Below are positions 58,391 to 64,000 of a stretch of 64,000 bases of DNA, piece by piece. Below the pieces are notes generated by a model. It was not told where the DNA came from. It did not search any database and saw nothing but the letters and a program-made list of their open reading frames with translations. How positions within the stretch are numbered: position 1 is the stretch's first letter; the number at the start of each line of letters is the position of its first letter. The translations under genes were made by a program, and so were the position numbers. The stretch is from Macrostomum hystrix (Eukaryota > Platyhelminthes > Macrostomidae): positions 17,370,001-17,434,000 of the forward strand of contig CATNEN010000038.1 in NCBI GenBank assembly GCA_950097015.1, read 5' to 3'.

Positions 58391-61302
58391 TTAGTATTTT
58401 AGCAAAGTAAATTTTAAGCATAAAAAAGTTTTTTAGACAATGATGCACATTCAAAGTGAACAAATTAATCTGCAAATGAATAAGGAAAAAATTTCCAGAG
58501 TGACTTCAACCAGTTTGTATTAAAATATAGACAATTTTTTTGCTGTGCCATTAAGTTGATAAGAGAATTTACATGATTAAGTTGCACCAGCGACGTAGGC
58601 ATTTACTAGACAACACAGGAACTTAAAGCGAACAGACACAACAAATGTTAACACGTAACTTTTCTAAGCTGAGGATTAATTTCCAAACAGGCTTGTTTTA
58701 TTATGATTAGCCAGGGCCTAGTTTTTAAGAAGACAGTAGACTAGACCCGGAGCAAGCTTTAAAGGGTTTTTAAATAAAAGTGCTTTTTAATAAGTGCTTA
58801 TTAATTTCTATGTTAAATGTCCGTATAAAATAATCTAAATCTAATCTAAAAAAATAATTTTTAATAAATTCAGATAAATATATTTAAAATTCAGTGGTAG
58901 AGTTCCTCTGAACTGATCCGCGCCCCCCAACTGGTCCTTTGGGGGAGTCATTTTAACAACAAATAAAAGTGCTAATATTAATTTCCTAGACGATAAGTTA
59001 AATAAAATTTACTAAGAGCAAAACCTTTATTATGTAACGTTTTTTAGAAACTTTATATATAGGCCTAGTTAGGCCCTATTTGTTGAAGTGGATAAAAGCA
59101 TTTTAAACTTTCTAGAAAACTAATTGCACGGAATGGTTTGTGTCTGTCTCGTGCGCTCGTGCGTTTACTTTACCAAGGCCAAGCCGCCAATCTATCGTAA
59201 ATAAGCCTCGCCTTGCTTAGAGGCCTATCATGAGGGTATGTTGATGTGTTAACGGTAATTTCGTCTGCCCCCTTTTCTTCAGCCACCTTTTTGTGGAATC
59301 GGACTATATCTAGCTTTGTTATTTTATTGTGTTAGTCAGCCTTTAAGCCCTGAAATCACACAGGGATTATATCACACAATATGTGACAAAATCACGATGT
59401 AATCTACCATCTTTCACTCTCTGAAATCCTGCACAGTTTGTATCCAGATGATTAAATATCCATGTATTATTTAAACCAGTCTGGCTAGGCTATCTGCTTT
59501 TGCTAGTTTATTAAATATAAAAAAGTTATTCTTGCTTTTTATCTAAAACCGAACAATGATTTTCATGTATCTTCAAACCAAACAGAGAATTTGATGTTTG
59601 GTTTTACAATTTGAGTGAGTGGTTTAATCTTATTTGAAGGAGTAAACTATCATGAATTAGGCTATGTAATTTGATTTCAAGCATTTTTCATGCTCTATAA
59701 ATAACTACATTTATGGTCATTTAATTGGCAAGCAACCACATACAATCTTCATCTAAAGTACATACTGAAAAAATGTTGTTAAAAGTATGCTTTTGCAATA
59801 AAAATTTCTACTGAAACATCAATATCTTTCTTTCCTCTTAATGCTTCATTGCAGATCATGCCTCAGCTTGTAGATAATTTCTTCAACTTTCAAATTAGTT
59901 GTTCTGTGAAACACAATAGCTTGTTTCTGTCTTTCACGAGACCAAGGAAGAAGTCAAAATCATTGTTTGGTTTTGAAGATACACTGTTCGGTTGATTATA
60001 CATTACCCTATAGATGACAAAGTGTCCACAAGTCTAAGTCTCTTCGTCACCCACCCTCTGAGATATTGGACAGATTGACATCTGGATGATGAAGTGTTCA
60101 GGCACCTATATATATACAGGCTTTTTTGTCAGAAAAGCAGGTGCAAGCTTTCATCTTAGGCCCAAAATCTAGGTGCAAATTAAAATTCTGGGTGCAGATT
60201 GCATCTAAACCCAAAATAAGTTCTAGGCCTAACACAAATATGTTTAAAAATATTTATTCAATTGAAATTTCAGAGCTTAAAGCAGATGTTTTAGGCCTAC
60301 CTGAATATTTCAAAGAAATCTGTGCTACAGCCTGCCAATTTGAAAAGTGTTTTATTTTTTAGTAAATTGAAAATAAAATATCAAGTTTTATTTTAATGAT
60401 GCTGAATAAATGTGCTAATTAATTGAAAAACACAACAAGGAACAAAAAGTTAGGTCTACTTTTAAGTGTTCCTAAAATCTATTTGCAAATCTCACCTCAG
60501 AAAAAATCTGGTACAAGATTTGCATCTGATTCCCAAAATTTAGATACAAATCAGGATTTTGGGGTGCAAGTTGTACCTAATTTGCCCAAAAAAACCCACC
60601 CTATATATATATTTGCTAGTTTCACTAAATCCTGATTTACATTAAACATTTATTCAGCATAATAGTTTTAATGATTTCTTCTTTGACATATAGTTAATGT
60701 TAAATTTCTAATAGTATGGCTCATTTTTTTAGCTGGGCCCATTGTTGTTAAAATTTGGCAATTAGATGACCCATTCACATTTTATCTACATGTTAAAGGG
60801 GTTCAAGCCTATTATAAAGGTTGCTAGGTAACAGTTGTATGTAGCTTTTCTTCTTTTTTTCTTGTCAAAAATAGTTTGCAACTACATATGAGTTACATTA
60901 GAGTTACTATTTTAGTATCCTCTTTGCTAGTTTCAATATTATATGTTTTTTGTAAAATCATGTATCTTAAAACTTTATTGCAACTCTTTTAAAAATTATA
61001 TTATTTGATGCATTTATATTAAAAGTTCTCAACATATACACTTTTTTACCAGATTTTAAATTTATAATTCACACTTATTAGAGTAAAGTCAGTGGTTTTG
61101 TTGAAGAAAAAACAACTTTTTATAGTGCAAGTACTAATATGTTGCTTCAATTTAAATGTCACTTTTTACAGTTTTTTTTGCATTGCATTTGCAGCCAGCC
61201 AATCTGCATTGGTCTAGTTTATTATAACCGTGTAGTGAAATTAACTTCCTACTTAAAATCATTGGGTCAAAATCAACAAATTGTGTGCAGCAGGCGGTGA
61301 AA
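58391..61302. other. AT-rich region 5' of KIF23
   Basis: No coding exon recognised. It contains a partial MITE copy (59495-60011) and AT-rich unique DNA. A word-level repeat around 60140-60580 (AAATCTAGGTGCAAAT and CCCAAAATTTAGATACAAAT types) suggests an old local duplication. The KIF23 promoter should lie just before 61303. Confidence 0.4.
59495..60011. mobile_element. Second copy of the 13670 MITE, inverted and truncated
   Basis: The reverse complement follows the 13670-14312 element from its GGGTAATGTAT terminus (here ending at 60011) through GAACCGAACA-type and CATGAAAATCATTGTTC words. Homology stops near 59495 after CAAAAGCAGATA, so the second terminus is lost. Confidence 0.8.
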
Positions 61303-63766
61303 ATGCAGCCTAGCCAGACTCCAGTTCGAGTCCTGCGTCGGGCCGATTCTCAGCAACAGCAGTCACGTGACACTGTTGAAGTTTTCTGTCGCGTCCGGCC
61401 AGCTTCACTTAATGCCGATTTTGAAGACTGTCTGGTGATAAAGGACGATAAAACTCTGATTCTGGAGCGTGTCGGTGCTTTGAGGTTTGAATTTTGTAAA
61501 ATATGTAATATGTACTTACGATGCAACGATTGAACTACTGACAGTAATATAACTCGTGTCTTATTGGCACAAAGCAAAATATTTGTGCTGCATAACCTAT
61601 TGCAATGAGTTTAATTCTTTGTTAATTTAGTAAAGTAAGGTTTTTAGCCCAATTTCCAAATTTTGTAAATCACCCATTTGTAAAATGGGTACCAATGAGT
61701 TATAGATACAGGTCGTGTTGGCTGCAATGAACTTGTAACTATGCTGACTAGCTAATGGGCTGAACAGTTGTGCACAGCTTCTACATATTCTATATTTACG
61801 AGCTGTTTATGCGCGTCTTCAGTTGTCTACTTTTAGTAGTAATGTGTGAAAATGTTGCCATTAAATTCTGTTACGCAGGTCCACCGAGTACACATTCACT
61901 CGCGTATTCGACGACGCCTCCAAGCAGTCGGATGTGTTCAGCAGTGTGGGCCTGCCCCTAGTCGAGGAGCTGGTTCAGGGCCGCAATGGCCTGTTATTCA
62001 CCTACGGTGTGACCGGCAGCGGCAAAAGTTTCACAATGCACGGCCATCCAGAAAATCCGGGCCTGCTGCCCCGATGCCTTGACTCTCTTTTTAACTCCGT
62101 TGGCAGTCGGCTGGCTAAGAAATTCGTTATCCGGCCAGACCGGGCCAACGGATTCGATATTCACAGCGAGGCCAGCGCCATGATGGAGCGACAGCGGACT
62201 GAGCTGGCTCAGCGACAGGGTGGCGGAACTAGGCAGCTCGAGGCTGAGGTTTGTGGCTTTTTGCTCTAGCTGTTATTCCCTTATCTCTTAAAACTCATCA
62301 CTCCCTCGCTCCCTGATCACCAAATGCCCACTCCCTCACCTCTAAACTCATCACTAAATCTCCACTCCCTCACCTCTAAACTCATCACTCCCTCACCTCT
62401 AAACTTATCACTAAATCCTCGCTCCCTCACCTCTAAACTCATCACTCCCTCGCTCCCGATCACCAAATCCCCACTCCCTCACCTCTAAACTCATCACTCC
62501 CTCAGCTCTAAACTCATCACTCCCTCAGCTCTAAACTCATCACTCCCTCAGCTCTAAACTCATCACTCTTCATCACTAAATCCCCACTCTTTACCCCTTA
62601 ATTCATTACTCCGTCACCCCTTAATTCATCACTCCGTCACCCCTTAATTCATCACTCCGTCACCCCTTAATTCATCACTCCGTCACCCCTTAATTCATCA
62701 CTCCGTCACCCCATAATTCATCACTCCGTCACCCCATAATTCATCACTCCGTCACCCCATAATTCATCACTCCGTCACCCCTTAATTCATCACTCCGTCA
62801 CCCCATAATTCATCACTCCATCACCCCTTAATTCATCACTCCGTCACCCCATAATTCATCACTCCGTCACCCCTTAATTCATCACTTCGTCACCCCTTAA
62901 TTCATCACTCCGTCACCCCATAATTCATCACTCCGTCACCCCTTAATTCATCACTTCGTCACCCCTTAATTCATCACTCCGTCACCCCTTAACTCATCAC
63001 TCCGTCACCCCTTAATTCATCACTTCGTCACCCCTTAATTCATCACTCCGTCACCCCATAATTCATCACTCCGTCACCCCTTAATTCATCACTTCGTCAC
63101 CCCTTAATTCATCACTCCGTCACCCCATAATTCATCACTCCGTCACCCCTTAACTCATCACTCCGTCACCCCTTAATTCATCACTCCGTCACCCCTTAAC
63201 TCATCACTCCGTCACCCCTTAATTCATCACTCCGTCACCCCTTAATTCATCACTCCGTCACCCCATAATTCATCACTCCGTCACCCCTTAATTCATCACT
63301 CCGTCACCCCTTCTTTTTGTAAGGGGGGGACTCCAATCTCCAAGGATAATTATTATGTTTTAATTTTATTTCCATTAAGGCGACTAATCGGCAGCGCGAG
63401 TCGGCCCGAGTGCCCCTTGGCGAGCTGGATGGCGTCGCCTTCGGCTGCGCGGTGTTCGTCAGCTACGTGGAGATCTACAACAAGCTGGCCTACGACCTGC
63501 TGGAGGACTTAAGCGGCCAGCTGTCCAGGGCCGAGCCGACGTCGCGGGCTCTGCGGGAGGACGCCAGGCGGAACGTGTTCGTCAGCGGCGCCCAGGAGGT
63601 CGAGTGTCGCTCCGGCGATGAGGCCTACGCCGTCTTCCTGAGGGGCCGCGCCAGGCGGAAGGTCGCCCAGACCGCTCTGAATGCCGAGAGCTCCAGATCA
63701 CACTCCATCTTCACCGTCCGCCTCGTGCGCGGCTGCTACGATTGCCGGCGCGACGAGATGGTCCAG
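61303..63766 (+). CDS. KIF23: Kinesin-6 KIF23/MKLP1 motor, first three exons (partial)
   Basis: MKLP1 is the motor of the centralspindlin complex required for cytokinesis. Exons 61303-61484 (ATG at 61303), 61879-62248 and 63380-63766 join in frame (AG|G, phase 2, then phase 0), giving 313 residues. The motor begins VEVFCRVRP (about 25-33). The P-loop is GVTGSGKS (104-111), followed by GLLPRCLDSLFNSVGS, the MKLP1-specific word. The kinesin-6 insertion spans about 140-200 (MMERQRTELAQRQ), shorter than in vertebrates. VFVSYVEIYNKLAYDLLEDL and ALNAESSRSHSIF (switch I, 283-295) follow. Exon 3 ends CAG|GTGAGT. Switch II (DLAGSE), neck and tail lie off the right edge. KIF20 is the nearest alternative but fits less well. 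Confidence 0.94.
61640..61770 (+). mobile_element. SINE family B fragment in KIF23 intron 1
   Basis: Contains TCACCCATTTGTAAAATGGG with TACCAATG and GGGCTGAACAGTTGTGCACA, the core and 3' words of SINE B. Both ends are eroded. Confidence 0.6.
62275..63320. repeat. 23-bp minisatellite, KIF23 intron 2
   Basis: Left part uses CACTCCCTCACCTCTAAACT; the main part uses CACCCCTTAATTCATCACTC plus CGT, about 40 copies. The main block is pyrimidine-rich and free of AG on the sense strand up to within about 70 bp of the real acceptor at 63378-63379. Confidence 0.95.
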
Positions 63767-64000
63767 GTGAGTCGTAGATGTCTAGTAGCATTCAGATGCG
63801 GGCAGTGTATGTCAGTCGTCGATGTCTAGTAGCATTCGGGTGCGGGCAGTCCAGGTGAGTCGTCGATGTCTAGTAGCTCGTAGCATTCGGGTGCGGGGAG
63901 TCCAGGTGAGTCGTCGATGTCTATAGTAGCATTCGGGTGCGGGCAGTCCAGGTGAGTCGTCGATGTCTAGTAGCATTCAGATGCGGGCAGTCCATGTCAG
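63761..64000. repeat. Splice-donor-containing minisatellite, KIF23 intron 3
   Basis: Units of about 44-50 bp begin inside the exon: GTCCAG|GTGAGTCGTCGATG, then TCTAGTAGCATTCGGGTGCG. After the authentic junction (63766/63767) the string TCCAGGTGAGTCGTCG recurs intact at about 63850, 63901 and 63947, with decayed versions at 63806 and 63991. The array continues off the right edge. Confidence 0.93.

Noticed and set aside
60126-60635. Two plus-strand frames of 70-78 codons upstream of KIF23
   Set aside because: AT-rich, unrelated to any family, non-ATG or weak context, and sharing an internal repeat rather than coding conservation.

Overview
This is a gene-dense stretch of an invertebrate animal nuclear genome. 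The evidence is nine spliced protein-coding genes with clear metazoan orthologues, GT-AG introns, tRNA-derived SINEs, hAT-type MITEs, a Helitron and no prokaryotic gene organisation. The proteins are well diverged from their vertebrate counterparts, with extra low-complexity Ser/Gln segments. Coding exons are GC-richer than the AT-rich intergenic DNA. A spiralian (lophotrochozoan or flatworm-like) source is plausible, but I cannot name the taxon from sequence alone.

Layout, left to right. FAF2/UBXD8 (minus, 3' part off the left edge; exons 2867-2097, 1436-1248, 851-636). Metaxin-2 (minus, complete, 259 codons in four exons, 8455-4590), whose second intron holds a decayed Helitron (6267-8192) with a hAT MITE nested in it. 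A MAP2K3/6-type kinase (minus, complete, three exons, 12331-9944). About 6 kb of repeats. An ankyrin-repeat protein (plus, four exons, 18233-21072). A SINE cluster and a 2-kb 20-bp satellite. CSK tyrosine kinase (minus, SH3-SH2-kinase, 33769-26906). TMEM185 (minus, two exons, 40318-38266). A PNPLA2/ATGL-like lipase (minus, 48183-44687). A KMT5B/C (SUV4-20) histone methyltransferase (minus, two exons, 52927-51247). A 2.9-kb foldback transposon (55444-58382). The first three coding exons of kinesin-6 KIF23/MKLP1 (plus, 61303-63766), which runs off the right edge.

The dominant structural feature is that almost every intron longer than about 500 bp, and several gene flanks, is filled by its own private minisatellite (unit 14-45 bp). 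Adding my array lengths gives roughly 18 kb of the 64 kb. Most intronic arrays are C-rich and G-poor on the sense strand of the host gene. One array (63761-64000) is built from copies of the KIF23 exon-intron junction, so it repeats the 5' splice site. Another (26351-26905) begins directly after the CSK stop codon, is open in the CSK frame and is built of 39-bp (13-codon) units.

The genes are unrelated housekeeping and signalling genes (ER-associated degradation and lipid droplets, mitochondrial import, p38 signalling, Src regulation, lipolysis, H4K20 methylation, cytokinesis). I see no operon or functional cluster. Exon boundaries were set by matching reading frame across GT/AG sites and comparing with recalled family sequences. 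No alignment or search was run.
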